Shown here one piece after another: positions 1-8,870 of a DNA stretch of 64,000 bases. How positions within the stretch are numbered: position 1 is the first letter of the stretch; every line of letters starts with the position of its first letter. The position numbers were made by a program, and so were the translations under genes. The DNA is taken from assembly GCF_037154015.1 (NCBI RefSeq), contig NZ_JBANRL010000001.1, forward strand, positions 992,001 through 1,056,000. Direction: 5' to 3'. The notes under the pieces are model-generated. The model was not told the DNA's origin. It saw nothing but the letters and a program-made list of their open reading frames with translations, and searched no databases. This DNA is from Altererythrobacter aquiaggeris (GTDB lineage Bacteria > Pseudomonadota > Alphaproteobacteria > Sphingomonadales > Sphingomonadaceae).

Positions 1-1226
1 AGCCAGGGTGATTTACCGAGCCACTGGCCGTCCAGCTTGCCCTTGCGTTCCACCAGCACTTCGCAGACCTTGCCAACGCTTGCGTCGTTGAACGCCTGCT
101 GGCCGGCGCGAAGCGCTGCCTGGAGCCGCTGCAAACGGTTGTCCATCACGGCAAGCGGTACCTGATCGTCCATCGTCGCAGCGGGCGTGCCCGGGCGCGG
201 CGAATATTTGAAACTGTATGCCTGCGCATAACCAACCTGATCGACGATCAGCAATGTGTCTTCGAACTCTGCCTCGGTCTCGCCGGGGAAGCCGACAATA
301 AAGTCACCCGATAGCGCCAGATCAGGCCGCGCTGCGCGGAACCGTTCGAGCAGACGCAAATAGCTTTCCGCACTGTAGCTGCGGTTCATGGCTTTCAGGA
401 TCCGGTCGTTACCCGATTGAACCGGAAGGTGAAGATAAGGCATCAGCTTCTCGATTTCGCCGTGAGCGGAGATGAGGTCCTCGTCCATGTCGGCTGGATG
501 GCTGGTTGTATATCGGATGCGCGCCAGGCCAGAGATATCAGCGACAGCGCGGATCAGACCGGCCATACCGATCTTTCTTCCGGCATAATCCTCACCGCTC
601 CACGCGCTGACATTCTGGCCCAGCAGGGTAATCTCGCGGGCGCCGCCATCGACGAGCATCTTGGCCTCATCGACCAGCGCGGCGAAGGGGCGCGAAATTT
701 CTGCACCGCGGGTATAGGGCACCACGCAATAGGTACAGAATTTGTCGCATCCTTCTTGGATTGTCAGAAATGCGGAAGGGGCAGACTTGCGCCGCTGCGG
801 AAGGGCGGAAAATTTTGCATCGGCAGGCATGTCCGTATCGGTTACGCGCTCCCCTTTAACTGCGCTGGCAATCATTTCTGGCAGCCGGTGGTAAGCCTGC
901 GGACCAACCACCATCGAAACGGATTCGGAGCGGGTCATGATTTCTTCGCCCTCCGCCTGCGCGACACAGCCGGCGACCGCGATCATCGGGGCCTTTTTCT
1001 GGGTTTTCCCTTTGGTCAGGCGGCCAATATCCGAATAAACCTTCTCAGCGGCTTTTTCGCGTATGTGGCAAGTGTTGAGCACCACCAGATCGGCATCTTC
1101 TCCATCGGCTGCCGGGGCAATACCGTGCTCGGCCAGCAATTCCCCCATCCGCTCGCCATCATAGACGTTCATTTGGCAGCCAAAGCTTTTGACCCGGTAA
1201 GTTTTTGGTTGCTGAGTGTTACGCAT
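1..1226 (-). CDS. miaB: MiaB, tRNA-2-methylthio-N6-dimethylallyladenosine synthase (3' end cut by window)
   Basis: Radical-SAM methylthiotransferase that adds a methylthio group to i6A37 of tRNAs reading UNN codons. Translating the minus strand from ATG at 1224-1226 gives an N-terminal [14 protein letters not shown] segment, which carries the first Cys of the auxiliary Fe-S cluster domain. Further on, [17 protein letters not shown] (about positions 700-760) contains the CxxxCxxC radical-SAM motif. About 408 codons are visible, and the family is usually about 440, so only the end of the TRAM domain is missing at the left edge. The gene starts 9 bp after plsC on the same strand and probably shares its transcript. 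Confidence 0.95.
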   Translation of the reverse strand, partial: MRNTQQPKTYRVKSFGCQMNVYDGERMGELLAEHGIAPAADGEDADLVVLNTCHIREKAAEKVYSDIGRLTKGKTQKKAPMIAVAGCVAQAEGEEIMTRSESVSMVVGPQAYHRLPEMIASAVKGERVTDTDMPADAKFSALPQRRKSAPSAFLTIQEGCDKFCTYCVVPYTRGAEISRPFAALVDEAKMLVDGGAREITLLGQNVSAWSGEDYAGRKIGMAGLIRAVADISGLARIRYTTSHPADMDEDLISAHGEIEKLMPYLHLPVQSGNDRILKAMNRSYSAESYLRLLERFRAARPDLALSGDFIVGFPGETEAEFEDTLLIVDQVGYAQAYSFKYSPRPGTPAATMDDQVPLAVMDNRLQRLQAALRAGQQAFNDASVGKVCEVLVERKGKLDGQWLGKSPW

Positions 1227-1235
1227 GGCGCGGGC

Positions 1236-2159
1236 CTATAGCCGCACCGCGCCGGTTTCTAAAGCGCTGTCTGCGTTATCACGCGGTGCGTAGCGGACGG
1301 GCGCGACTTCGAATGCGAATTCGCGCAGAAAAGTACCAAGAATTTCCTCCAGTTTGTCGGAGATTTGCCGATACGCCTCTGCGCCGATTTCCTTGCGGCC
1401 GCCATGCGCCCCTGGGTCGAACGGTTCCAGGTAATGAAGCGTGAGTAAAAAAGTCCCCTCGCGTGCCAAAACCCGCTTGAAATTATTGATCCCGCTTTCG
1501 TTGCCAATCCAGCCAATCCATTCGGCGACTGCGCCGTAATCGACCACGACCGGCTGAACGCGGACTTCCGGTGGCGCGGGGTCCAGAACTTTGAGCATCG
1601 CGGTTTTGAACGGCAACAGCGACTGGCCGTCGGTCGTCGTGCCTTCGGGAAATACGGTTACTGACCAATTGTCGGCCAAGGCCCGCCGCAAGGCCATAAT
1701 TTGCCCCGCCACACCCATCCGGTGTTCGCGCTTTACATAAACGGTGCGGTTGAGGTTCGCGAGCCAGCCGACAACGGGCGTATCGCGTAGTTCCTGCTTT
1801 GCGACAAATGCTGTCCCGCTGGCACCTGCCAAGGCCAGAATGTCCACCCAGGAAACATGGTTCGACGTAAAGAACACGTCGCGCCTGAGAGGTTTGCCGC
1901 GCAATTCTACCCGAGCACCGACGATGCGCGCCGCCCAGCGAAGGAAATACATCGGTAGCGGCGAACCATATTTGAACATGCGCCAGACGTAATGGAACGG
2001 GACCATCACGATCAGCATTAGAATGATCAATTGCAGCCTGGCGATCAGCCTCAGCCAACCGCGCAGGCCGATAGACGTGGGCGCACCTGCGGCAGTTGCA
2101 GCCTTGAGCCGCGCCCGCGCATCGGCGGGATCAGTCTTCTCGGTCGAGCCGGACGCCAT
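1236..2159 (-). CDS. plsC: 1-acyl-sn-glycerol-3-phosphate acyltransferase (PlsC family)
   Basis: 307-residue membrane-associated acyltransferase that converts lysophosphatidic acid to phosphatidic acid. The catalytic motif NHVSWVDILAL (NHx4D type) and the FPEGTTTDGQ motif (glycerol-phosphate binding) are clear. A hydrophobic segment at about residues 40-60 is the membrane anchor. The first 30 residues are charged and Ala-rich. The start codon lies inside the 3' end of fur (29-bp overlap), so translation is probably coupled. miaB follows at once. The family is broad, so an ornithine-lipid acyltransferase role cannot be excluded. Confidence 0.9.
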   Translation of the reverse strand: MASGSTEKTDPADARARLKAATAAGAPTSIGLRGWLRLIARLQLIILMLIVMVPFHYVWRMFKYGSPLPMYFLRWAARIVGARVELRGKPLRRDVFFTSNHVSWVDILALAGASGTAFVAKQELRDTPVVGWLANLNRTVYVKREHRMGVAGQIMALRRALADNWSVTVFPEGTTTDGQSLLPFKTAMLKVLDPAPPEVRVQPVVVDYGAVAEWIGWIGNESGINNFKRVLAREGTFLLTLHYLEPFDPGAHGGRKEIGAEAYRQISDKLEEILGTFLREFAFEVAPVRYAPRDNADSALETGAVRL

Positions 2160-2559
2160 AAAGTTCCATCCGGTGATCTACGAGGCGATAGCCAAGTTTT
2201 TCGGCAATGACTTTTTGTAACGCTTCGAGTTCAGGATCGACAAATTCGACAACCTTGCCCGTTTCGACATCGATCAGATGGTCGTGATGCGCCTCGGGAG
2301 CGGCTTCGTATCTTGCGCGTCCATCCCCGAAATCGTGACGGTCAAGGATACCCGCCTCTTCGAACAACCTTACAGTGCGGTACACAGTGGCAATGGAAAT
2401 CTTGGGATCGATCGCAGATGCACGTTTATGCAACATTTCCACATCCGGGTGATCATCACTGCCAGACAGGACATTGGCGATGATCCGGCGCTGTTCGGTA
2501 ATCCGCAAGCCGCGGTCCGCACAAAGCTGTTCGATGTCAATTTTTTGCTGCACGAACAT
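2131..2559 (-). CDS. fur: Fur-family transcriptional regulator
   Basis: 142-residue metal-responsive repressor. The winged helix covers about residues 10-80 (RITEQRRIIANVL, then SIATVYRTVRLFEEAGI as recognition helix). The dimerisation domain carries the metal ligands HHDHLID and later His/Glu residues. The C-terminal CxxC zinc pair of E. coli Fur is absent, as is common in alphaproteobacterial Fur/Mur proteins, so the metal could be iron or manganese. The terminator-like hairpin after mucR ends only about 4 bp before the ATG, leaving almost no room for a separate leader. The 3' end overlaps plsC. Confidence 0.92.
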   Translation of the reverse strand: MFVQQKIDIEQLCADRGLRITEQRRIIANVLSGSDDHPDVEMLHKRASAIDPKISIATVYRTVRLFEEAGILDRHDFGDGRARYEAAPEAHHDHLIDVETGKVVEFVDPELEALQKVIAEKLGYRLVDHRMELYGVRLDRED

Positions 2560-2563
2560 GGTC

Positions 2564-2604
2564 CAAAAAAGAAAACGCCCCGCAGCCTTAGAGGCGCGGG
2601 GCGC
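2564..2604 (-). terminator. Rho-independent terminator after mucR
   Basis: Read on the minus strand, a GC-rich inverted repeat (CGCCCCGC paired with GCGGGGCG, + strand 2576-2603) is followed by TTTTCTTTTTT at 2574-2564. It lies 30 bp after the mucR stop and directly before the fur start codon. Confidence 0.85.
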
Positions 2605-2634
2605 TTATCTCAAGTTACCATAGACCGGTTACGC

Positions 2635-3051
2635 TCAGGCAGCTTTTTTGGTGCGACCACGCTTCTGACCAGGTTTGCGGCCAAGGCCGATCTTTTTGGC
2701 AAGCATACGGCGCGTTTCGGCGTAATCGGGCGCGACCATCGGATAGTCGGAGCCCAGGCCCCAACGTTCCCGGTATTCGTCGGGAGTCATGCCATGATCT
2801 GTCATCAGGTGGCGCTTCAACATTTTCATCTTCTTGCCATCTTCAAGACAGACGATGTGGTCTTTTTTGATCGAGGCGCGAACAGAAACCGCCGGGTCGG
2901 GCAGTTCTTCTGCTGCATGGGCTTCGCCCAAGCCGGCCAATGCATGGAATGTCTTGGTAATCAATGCCGGGACCTGTTCGACGCTCACTTCATTATTGCT
3001 GACATGGGCAGCAACAATATCCGAGGTCAGCGTCAACAGCGTCTCGGACAT
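2635..3051 (-). CDS. mucR: MucR/Ros-family zinc-finger transcriptional regulator
   Basis: 138-residue global regulator of the Ros/MucR family, which in alphaproteobacteria silences many AT-rich promoters including cell-cycle and exopolysaccharide genes. Core motifs are DIVAAHVSNNEV near the N terminus, CLEDGKKMKMLKRHLMTDH as the zinc site, and PDEYRERWGL-DYPMVAPDYAE-RR. The C terminus is basic (RKPGQKRGRTKKAA). In the finger the usual second Cys is Asp, giving a C-x2-D-x9-H-x4-H arrangement. I chose the ATG at 3049-3051 (MSETLL), which fits family length. An in-frame ATG at 3072 adds seven residues. The terminator at 2564-2604 follows. Confidence 0.93.
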   Translation of the reverse strand: MSETLLTLTSDIVAAHVSNNEVSVEQVPALITKTFHALAGLGEAHAAEELPDPAVSVRASIKKDHIVCLEDGKKMKMLKRHLMTDHGMTPDEYRERWGLGSDYPMVAPDYAETRRMLAKKIGLGRKPGQKRGRTKKAA

Positions 3052-3244
3052 ATCGTTCTCAAGAATATTCATACGACTTCCTAATGGTGTCGCAGGATGA
3101 ACGAGTTGGGCACGCGAAGCGCCGGGTATACGTCCGTCCTGCAACTGCAACGGGTTTGGGAAGGCTTGGGGGGCAAACCTTCCCGTTACTACATATGAAC
3201 AGATTGTACGGACTAATCAACTACAGTTACTAACTATTCCCCAA

Positions 3245-3736
3245 TTAACTAAAACTTTCGCTGATATTACTCAATTTATCAACATTTCGAGCGTAAGTTA
3301 TCGCATCGACGAAGTTGCCATCGCGCATCTTGTAGTAACCCATTCTCTTGCCGACGGGCTCGAATCCAAAAGAAGTGTATAGCGTTTTCGCAGGATTATT
3401 AGCCCGCATTTCAAGAAAAATTCGTGAAATGCCGGATTCGCGTGCTTTTATGACAAGCTCCTGAATTAATCGCGCGCCGATACCACGTTTGCGGTAGGAT
3501 GGATCAACTGCGATTAGCAGCAACTCTTCTTCGTCGGCCACGCGGCGGGTAAGAGTAAACCCAGCCGCAGGCAGATCTTTTACTTCAAAATTTTCTTCGC
3601 CATCGATCAGTTGGTAATTGGTGTATGGAAATTGCAAGGCATCGAGTACCTGCCGCCGTGTCCAGGCTTCGCCCCAATGCGGATCGAAGGCTGCGTCCAT
3701 CAGTCGCATTATGTGATCGACATCGTCCACCCTCAT
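3245..3736 (-). CDS. rimI: RimI-like ribosomal-protein-alanine N-acetyltransferase
   Basis: 163-residue GNAT protein. The acetyl-CoA binding signature is seen in VDPSYRKRGIGARLIQELV, and the C-terminal NNPAKTLYTSFGFEPVGKRMGYY matches RimI-type enzymes that acetylate the N terminus of S18. The start overlaps the tsaB stop by 4 bp (ATGA), the usual tsaB-rimI coupling. The C terminus is Ser/Asn-rich and AT-rich (NVDKLSNISESFS), somewhat unlike the rest of the gene. Substrate assignment rests on context. Confidence 0.88.
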   Translation of the reverse strand: MRVDDVDHIMRLMDAAFDPHWGEAWTRRQVLDALQFPYTNYQLIDGEENFEVKDLPAAGFTLTRRVADEEELLLIAVDPSYRKRGIGARLIQELVIKARESGISRIFLEMRANNPAKTLYTSFGFEPVGKRMGYYKMRDGNFVDAITYARNVDKLSNISESFS

Positions 3737-4350
3737 GCGCCTGGCGGTAGCGAGGCGTCGGGAGGTCGGCCATAACGGGGAGTTACATCATCGGAAATCA
3801 AGGTGCGCGGTATCAATGGAAAATACTTCGCATCCGGATGAAGCATTGCTGAAATCCCGTCGCCCCGCAATTCCGCCAGTTTTTCTGCCTGTGTACCGGC
3901 GATAACGTGATGGACAGTCTGCGCCGCCAGATCGTCCGGGTGCAAGGTAATATCACATGCCTCCGGCAGGCCATCGGCTCCGAAGTTGTTGAAAAACCAT
4001 TCGCCATGTCCGCCCGTCATTGCGACGCTGACAGGCTGTCCTTGGTAGCGGTACCGCGCTGTGGCCGCGACGAGCGCCAGCGTCGAAAATCCGACGACGG
4101 GAACGTCCCATGCCACGCCTAGCGCGCGCGCAGCGGCTATGCCCACGCGAACTCCGGTAAAGCTGCCCGGGCCGAGCGAAACGGCAATCCGGTCGGCCCT
4201 GCCGTTTTGCGGTAGGCCGGCAATCATCGGAACCAGCCGTTCGGCGTGACCCCGACCCAGAACCTTGTGGTCGCTGGCCACAAGATCGCCATTGTCCAGC
4301 AGCGCAACACTGCACGCTTCGGTCGCGCATTCAATAACCAGTGTTCGCAC
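3733..4350 (-). CDS. tsaB: TsaB, tRNA t6A37 threonylcarbamoyladenosine biosynthesis protein
   Basis: 205-residue ASKHA-fold protein that partners TsaD and TsaE in making t6A at position 37 of ANN-decoding tRNAs. Motifs include the N-terminal LVIECATEACSVALL strand, GRGHAERLVPMI and SLGPGSFTGVRVGIAAARAL (the TsaB/TsaD signature). It starts 25 bp after the nitroreductase gene and overlaps rimI by 4 bp. Confidence 0.93.
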   Translation of the reverse strand: MRTLVIECATEACSVALLDNGDLVASDHKVLGRGHAERLVPMIAGLPQNGRADRIAVSLGPGSFTGVRVGIAAARALGVAWDVPVVGFSTLALVAATARYRYQGQPVSVAMTGGHGEWFFNNFGADGLPEACDITLHPDDLAAQTVHHVIAGTQAEKLAELRGDGISAMLHPDAKYFPLIPRTLISDDVTPRYGRPPDASLPPGA

Positions 4351-4375
4351 AGAAATAGCTGTCGGCCCTTAAGAA

Positions 4376-4984
4376 TCAAGCGATAGCGTTGAACTTGCCA
4401 AAGTCAGGGCGCGGGCTGCGACCAAAAATCGAACTGTCATCGCCGTATCCGATCGAACAGACCCAATCTGCCCTTACGCGCGGTTCATCAGCGTAAAAGT
4501 CAGCGGTGACCGCGTCCAGATCAACACCGGACATGGGCCCGCAATCCAGACCGAGCGCGCGTGCGGCCAGCATCAGATAGGCGCCTTGCAATGCCGAATT
4601 GCGGGATGCAGCTTCCTTCCGGCCTTCCTCGTCACCTTCGAACCAGCTTTTCGCATCGGTGTGCGGGAACAGTTCAGGCAGATGCTCGTGAAAATCGATA
4701 TCATAACCGATAATGACGCAAACCGGCGCAGTGTTGATTTTTTGCTTGTTGGCGTCCGATGCATGCGCGGCCAGCCGATCACGCGATTCCTGTGAATGGC
4801 ACCAGATGAACCGGCCTGGCTGCATATTGGCAGACGTCGGCCCCATTTTGGTGAGTTCGTAGATCGCCTTGATCTGGTGTTCGCTTACGGGTTTGTCGAG
4901 CCAGCCATTATAGCTGCGCGCATCGCGGAAGAGCTGGTCCAGCGCGGCGGCGGTGAGTTCATTGTCGTGATATTGTTTGGGCAT
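4376..4984 (-). CDS. Malonic semialdehyde reductase-type nitroreductase (RutE family)
   Basis: 202-residue FMN-dependent NAD(P)H oxidoreductase. The sequence aligns by eye with RutE/HadB: ARSYNGWLDKPVS near the N terminus, TKMGPTSANMQPGRFIWC (FMN contact), GAYLMLAARALGLDCGPMSG (nitroreductase core) and a C-terminal GRSPRPDF. In E. coli RutE reduces malonic semialdehyde to 3-hydroxypropionate in pyrimidine breakdown. No other rut genes are nearby, so here it may act as a general aldehyde or quinone reductase. It lies between the nfuA-like gene (16-bp gap) and tsaB (25-bp gap). Confidence 0.88.
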   Translation of the reverse strand: MPKQYHDNELTAAALDQLFRDARSYNGWLDKPVSEHQIKAIYELTKMGPTSANMQPGRFIWCHSQESRDRLAAHASDANKQKINTAPVCVIIGYDIDFHEHLPELFPHTDAKSWFEGDEEGRKEAASRNSALQGAYLMLAARALGLDCGPMSGVDLDAVTADFYADEPRVRADWVCSIGYGDDSSIFGRSPRPDFGKFNAIA

Positions 4985-5000
4985 CGAGTTCCAGTCTCCT

Positions 5001-5579
5001 TCAGGCGGCTCGAACTTCGTCCACCTCTGGTATATAATGTTTAAGCAGGCTTTCGATCCCGTGCTTCAACGTAGCAGTGCTCGAAGGGCAGCCCGCGCAG
5101 GCACCTTGCATCTGCAAATGGACGATACCGTCCCTGAAGCCGCGGTAAACGATATCGCCGCCGTCATTGGCGACAGCCGGACGAATTCGGGTTTCGAGCA
5201 ATTCATGGATTTGCGCCACAATCTCGGCATCGGCGGGATCATCTTCGACAACCGCTTCGTTTTCCGCAGGAACCGAAATCCCGTTACCGCCAGCTTCGTT
5301 AAACAGCGGCGCTTCTGACACGAAGTGGTCAAGCAGGACCGATACGACCATACCCTTCAGCGCCGACCAGTCAGCGCCAGGTGCGGCGGTCACCGCAATA
5401 AAATTACTACCGAAAAACACATTCACCACTTCGCCGGTATCAAATATCGCCTGTGCAAGCGGAGAGGCTTCTGCGGCTTCGGGAGACGCGAAATCCCGCG
5501 TGCCGGATGGCATGACATTCTGGCCCGGCATGAATTTCAGCGTGGCGGGGTTGGGTGTCGTTTCAGTCTCGATATACAT
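5001..5579 (-). CDS. NifU-like Fe-S scaffold/carrier protein (NfuA type)
   Basis: 192 residues. The N-terminal Nfu domain begins MYIETETTPNPATLKFMPG. The C-terminal NifU domain contains GACAGCPSSTATLKHGIE, with the CxxC pair that holds a [4Fe-4S] cluster for transfer to apo-enzymes. It is first in a four-gene minus-strand run with the nitroreductase, tsaB and rimI. Its neighbour two operons on, MiaB, is an Fe-S enzyme of the type such carriers feed, but that link is only suggestive. Confidence 0.93.
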   Translation of the reverse strand: MYIETETTPNPATLKFMPGQNVMPSGTRDFASPEAAEASPLAQAIFDTGEVVNVFFGSNFIAVTAAPGADWSALKGMVVSVLLDHFVSEAPLFNEAGGNGISVPAENEAVVEDDPADAEIVAQIHELLETRIRPAVANDGGDIVYRGFRDGIVHLQMQGACAGCPSSTATLKHGIESLLKHYIPEVDEVRAA

Positions 5580-5715
5580 AAGTCATTATGTAGGCGCGAG
5601 AAGCGCGTGCCACAAGGGGATCGAGCGTGTGACCCGCGATCAATTGATCTGGCCGCGGCCAGGAATTTTGCGTCATTCACTTATCCTTCACCGTCGCAAC
5701 TCCTATATCCGGCGC

Positions 5716-8682
5716 ATGAAAGTTTTTTCGCGCAAAATGCGCCATTTCGTCCTTGTCCTTCCGTTGCTTGTGCTGGCGCCAAGCGGCCATGCACGAACAG
5801 CGCAAGAAAATACTCCGCTGGCAGATCCGGCTGCCGTGCAGACAAGCGAAGAAACCCCTTGGCTATATCGCGGCAGCGACATTCCACCCGATCGCGAGTG
5901 GCATTTTGGCGAAATGGAAAACGGCCTGCGTTATGCGGTGCGTAAAAATGGCGTCCCTCCTGACCAGATATCGATCCGCATCCGCATCGATGCCGGATCT
6001 CTGCACGAGACCGACGATGAAAGAGGCTTTGCCCATCTGATCGAACACTTGCTGTTCCGTGAAAGCAAATATCTGGGTGAAGGTGAGGCTATCAGGGTTT
6101 GGGAGCGGCTGGGGGCCAGTTTCGGCAGTGATACCAATGCCGAGACAAGCCCGACCCAGACTGTTTACAAACTGGATCTGCCCAACGCGACACCTGCCAG
6201 CATCGAAGAATCGCTCAAGCTGCTGTCCGGGATGATCCGCGAGCCGGCCCTCACGGCTGCCAATGTCAAATCCGAAGTGCCGATTGTGCTGGCGGAAAAG
6301 CGCGAGCGCGGCGGTCCGGGGCAGCGGATAGCGGATGAAACCCGCGCAACATTATTTGCTGGCCAGCGGCTTGCCTCGCGTAGCCCGATCGGCACTGTCG
6401 AAACGCTGGAAGGCGCTACGCAGAAAGGCGTCCGCGCATTCCATAAACGCTGGTACCGGCCCGAAAATGTAGTGATTGCAATTGCAGGCGACGCTGACGA
6501 GAAAATGCTGGCTGCTCTTGTCGAGCGCTATTTCGCGGACTGGCAGGGCGAAGGACCGCTGGTTGCCGCGCCTGATTTCGGCGATCCGGTCGCGCCCGAC
6601 GGGGCAGACTCAGCCAATCCTGTTGGCGAAACTGCCGTGCTGGTCGAGCCCGATTTGCCGCGCTCGATTACGGTGGCGGTTATGCGGCCATGGCGGCCGG
6701 TCCAGGACACTATTGTCTATAACGAGGGGCTGTTGCTGACATCGGTTGCACAGGCGATCATCAATCGCCGGTTGGAATCACGCGCCAGGGCAGGCGGCAG
6801 CTATTTGTTTGCCCAGGTCCGTCAGGACGATGTCAGCCGGACATCGGACGCCACGTTCCTTTCTGTCGCGCCATTGACTGCCGATTGGCGAGGCGCGCTG
6901 AACGATGCGAGAGGCGTGATCGCCGATGCAATTGCGAACCCACCTACCCAGGAAGAAATTGACCGCGAAGTGGCAGAGTTTGATGTCGTTTTTGCCAGTC
7001 TGGTCGCAGAACGCGCGGTCAAACCGGGGTCGGAACTGGCCGATGATATCGTTAATGCAGTGGATATCCGCGAAACGACTGCCGCGCCCGAGACGGTGCT
7101 GGAGGTTTTTCGCGGCATGAAAGGCCGGCTTAATCCGGCTGAAATCCAGCAGCATACGCGCGACCTGTTTGTCGGAGATGTGATCCGTTCGGTATATGTT
7201 ACGCCTGCGACCGGTGAAGCTGATGCGGCAAGGCTCAGGACAGCATTGCTGGAACCGATCGAAGCAGATGGTTCGTCCAGACTTGCGGCAAGTTCGATCA
7301 ATTTTTCCGAACTTCCCGAAATTGGCGCGCCGGGCACTGTCATTGCCGAAGGCGGCATCGGGCTGGTCGGAATCGAAGCGGTACAACTGAGTAATGGCGT
7401 GCGTGCGATATTGTGGTCGAATGGCGCCGAACCAGGCCGGGTGGCGGTCAAGGTGCGCTTCGGATCGGGCTACCGTGCATTCTCGTCCGAAGACGCGGCA
7501 TATGCCAGCCTGGGCCAATTCGCGCTGGTCGGTTCAGGTATCGGTCCATTGGGCGAAGAAGATCTGGACCGCATTGCGACGGGCCGGAAACTGGCTTTCG
7601 AATTCGATATTGATGAAGGCGTTTTCACGCTGGATGCAGAAACGCGCGATGAAGATCTGGCTGACCAGTTATATCTGTTTGCCGCAAAGCTGGGGATGCC
7701 GCGCTGGGATGCCAATCCGGTACTTCGGGCCAAGGCTGCGGGCGAACTGGCTTACGAGAGTTATTCGACCAGTCCCGGGGCCCTGATGCAGCGTGATCTT
7801 GAATTCTTGCTGCGTAATGATGACCAGCGTTTTGCCACGCCGACGCCTGAAATGCTGGCTAAGGTAACACCCGAACGGTTCCGCGAAGTGTGGGAGCCGC
7901 TGCTGAAGCAGGGCCCCGTTGAAGTCCTGATCATGGGCGAATTTGACAAGCCCGCTGCGCTGGAAGCGCTGAAGCGCACTTTTGGCGCGTTGCCGCCGCG
8001 TGAAATGATCCCTGCCGCCGCCGAAGCGCGTAGTCTGGAGTTTCCGGCACCAACCGGTGAGACGAAAATCTTGCGTCACCGCGGCGATGCCAATCAGGCT
8101 GCAGCGGTGGTGGCGTGGCCCAGCGGGGGCGGGGTCCCCGGTACGCGCATATCGCGGCAGCTGGAAATTCTCACCAGACTTTTCAGTAACCGGCTGATGG
8201 ACGAGATGCGCGAGCGTGCCGGGGCCAGCTATGCCCCGCAAGTGGTGTCCGATTGGCCGGTGGATGTGCCGGCAGGCGGCAAGATCATGGCCCTGGCGCA
8301 GTTGAAGCCTGAAGATGTACCGGCATTTTTCGCCGCGGCGGACGCCATCGCGGCAGACCTGGCCGCCAATCCGCCAAGCGAGGATGAACTTGTCCGAGTA
8401 ACCGAACCGCTGAAACAGCTGATTACCCGTGCATCGACGGGCAACCGCTTCTGGCTATACCAGCTTGAGGGGGCGAGCTTTGATCCGCGCCGGGTCGAAG
8501 TCATGCGATCAATGCTGCTCGATTATACGGAAACGACACCCGAGGCGATGCAGGTGCTGGCCAAGCGGTTCCTCGCCTCGCGCGAGGGTTTTCGGCTTGC
8601 CGTCATACCCGAAGGTCAGGAACTTGCGATTTCCAGCGCGCGCGTACCTGCAGCAGCAAGTGCGCCCGTCACCGGCCGTTGA
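5716..8682 (+). CDS. Exported M16 (insulinase/pitrilysin) zinc metallopeptidase
   Basis: 988 residues with an N-terminal signal peptide (MKVFSRKMRHFVLVLPLLVL, cleavage likely after GHA). The inverted zinc motif HLIEH (HxxEH) appears in GFAHLIEHLLFRES, with the downstream acidic ligand expected near VPIVLAEKRERGG. Two M16 N/C-domain pairs fit the length. The second half (from about LSNGVRAILWSNG) lacks HxxEH, as usual for the inactive partner domain. I chose ATG 5716; ATG 5737 would give a shorter signal peptide. The upstream in-frame region overlaps the antisense nfuA-like gene and is not coding. The protein is probably periplasmic and degrades peptides; the substrate is unknown. Confidence 0.92.
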   Translation: MKVFSRKMRHFVLVLPLLVLAPSGHARTAQENTPLADPAAVQTSEETPWLYRGSDIPPDREWHFGEMENGLRYAVRKNGVPPDQISIRIRIDAGSLHETDDERGFAHLIEHLLFRESKYLGEGEAIRVWERLGASFGSDTNAETSPTQTVYKLDLPNATPASIEESLKLLSGMIREPALTAANVKSEVPIVLAEKRERGGPGQRIADETRATLFAGQRLASRSPIGTVETLEGATQKGVRAFHKRWYRPENVVIAIAGDADEKMLAALVERYFADWQGEGPLVAAPDFGDPVAPDGADSANPVGETAVLVEPDLPRSITVAVMRPWRPVQDTIVYNEGLLLTSVAQAIINRRLESRARAGGSYLFAQVRQDDVSRTSDATFLSVAPLTADWRGALNDARGVIADAIANPPTQEEIDREVAEFDVVFASLVAERAVKPGSELADDIVNAVDIRETTAAPETVLEVFRGMKGRLNPAEIQQHTRDLFVGDVIRSVYVTPATGEADAARLRTALLEPIEADGSSRLAASSINFSELPEIGAPGTVIAEGGIGLVGIEAVQLSNGVRAILWSNGAEPGRVAVKVRFGSGYRAFSSEDAAYASLGQFALVGSGIGPLGEEDLDRIATGRKLAFEFDIDEGVFTLDAETRDEDLADQLYLFAAKLGMPRWDANPVLRAKAAGELAYESYSTSPGALMQRDLEFLLRNDDQRFATPTPEMLAKVTPERFREVWEPLLKQGPVEVLIMGEFDKPAALEALKRTFGALPPREMIPAAAEARSLEFPAPTGETKILRHRGDANQAAAVVAWPSGGGVPGTRISRQLEILTRLFSNRLMDEMRERAGASYAPQVVSDWPVDVPAGGKIMALAQLKPEDVPAFFAAADAIAADLAANPPSEDELVRVTEPLKQLITRASTGNRFWLYQLEGASFDPRRVEVMRSMLLDYTETTPEAMQVLAKRFLASREGFRLAVIPEGQELAISSARVPAAASAPVTGR

Positions 8683-8683
8683 T

Positions 8684-8767
8684 CTATCGGCCCTGTTCTA
8701 TCGGCCCTGTTCTATCGGCCCTGTTCCATCGGCGCTGTTCGTTCGGCACTGTTCTATCGGTGCTGAA
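8684..8767. repeat. 14-bp tandem repeat, six units
   Basis: Starting one base after the M16 stop codon there are three perfect copies of CTATCGGCCCTGTT (8684-8725). Three diverged copies follow without a break: 8726-8739, 8740-8753 and 8754-8767. The array does not code for an obvious protein. The rest of the gap to 8870 shows nothing recognisable beyond a ribosome binding site. Confidence 0.95.
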
Positions 8768-8870
8768 AGAAAATTGCGCTTGCGGCCCTTGCGGCTTTGC
8801 ATTTGAATGCGCGCGAGCGTAGAGGCGCGCGTTTGCACGGCGGCCAACCGGCCAACATCGAGGTAATATC

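Noticed and set aside
417-1241. 274-codon plus-strand open frame at the left edge
   Set aside because: Antisense to miaB, whose radical-SAM motif is clear on the minus strand.
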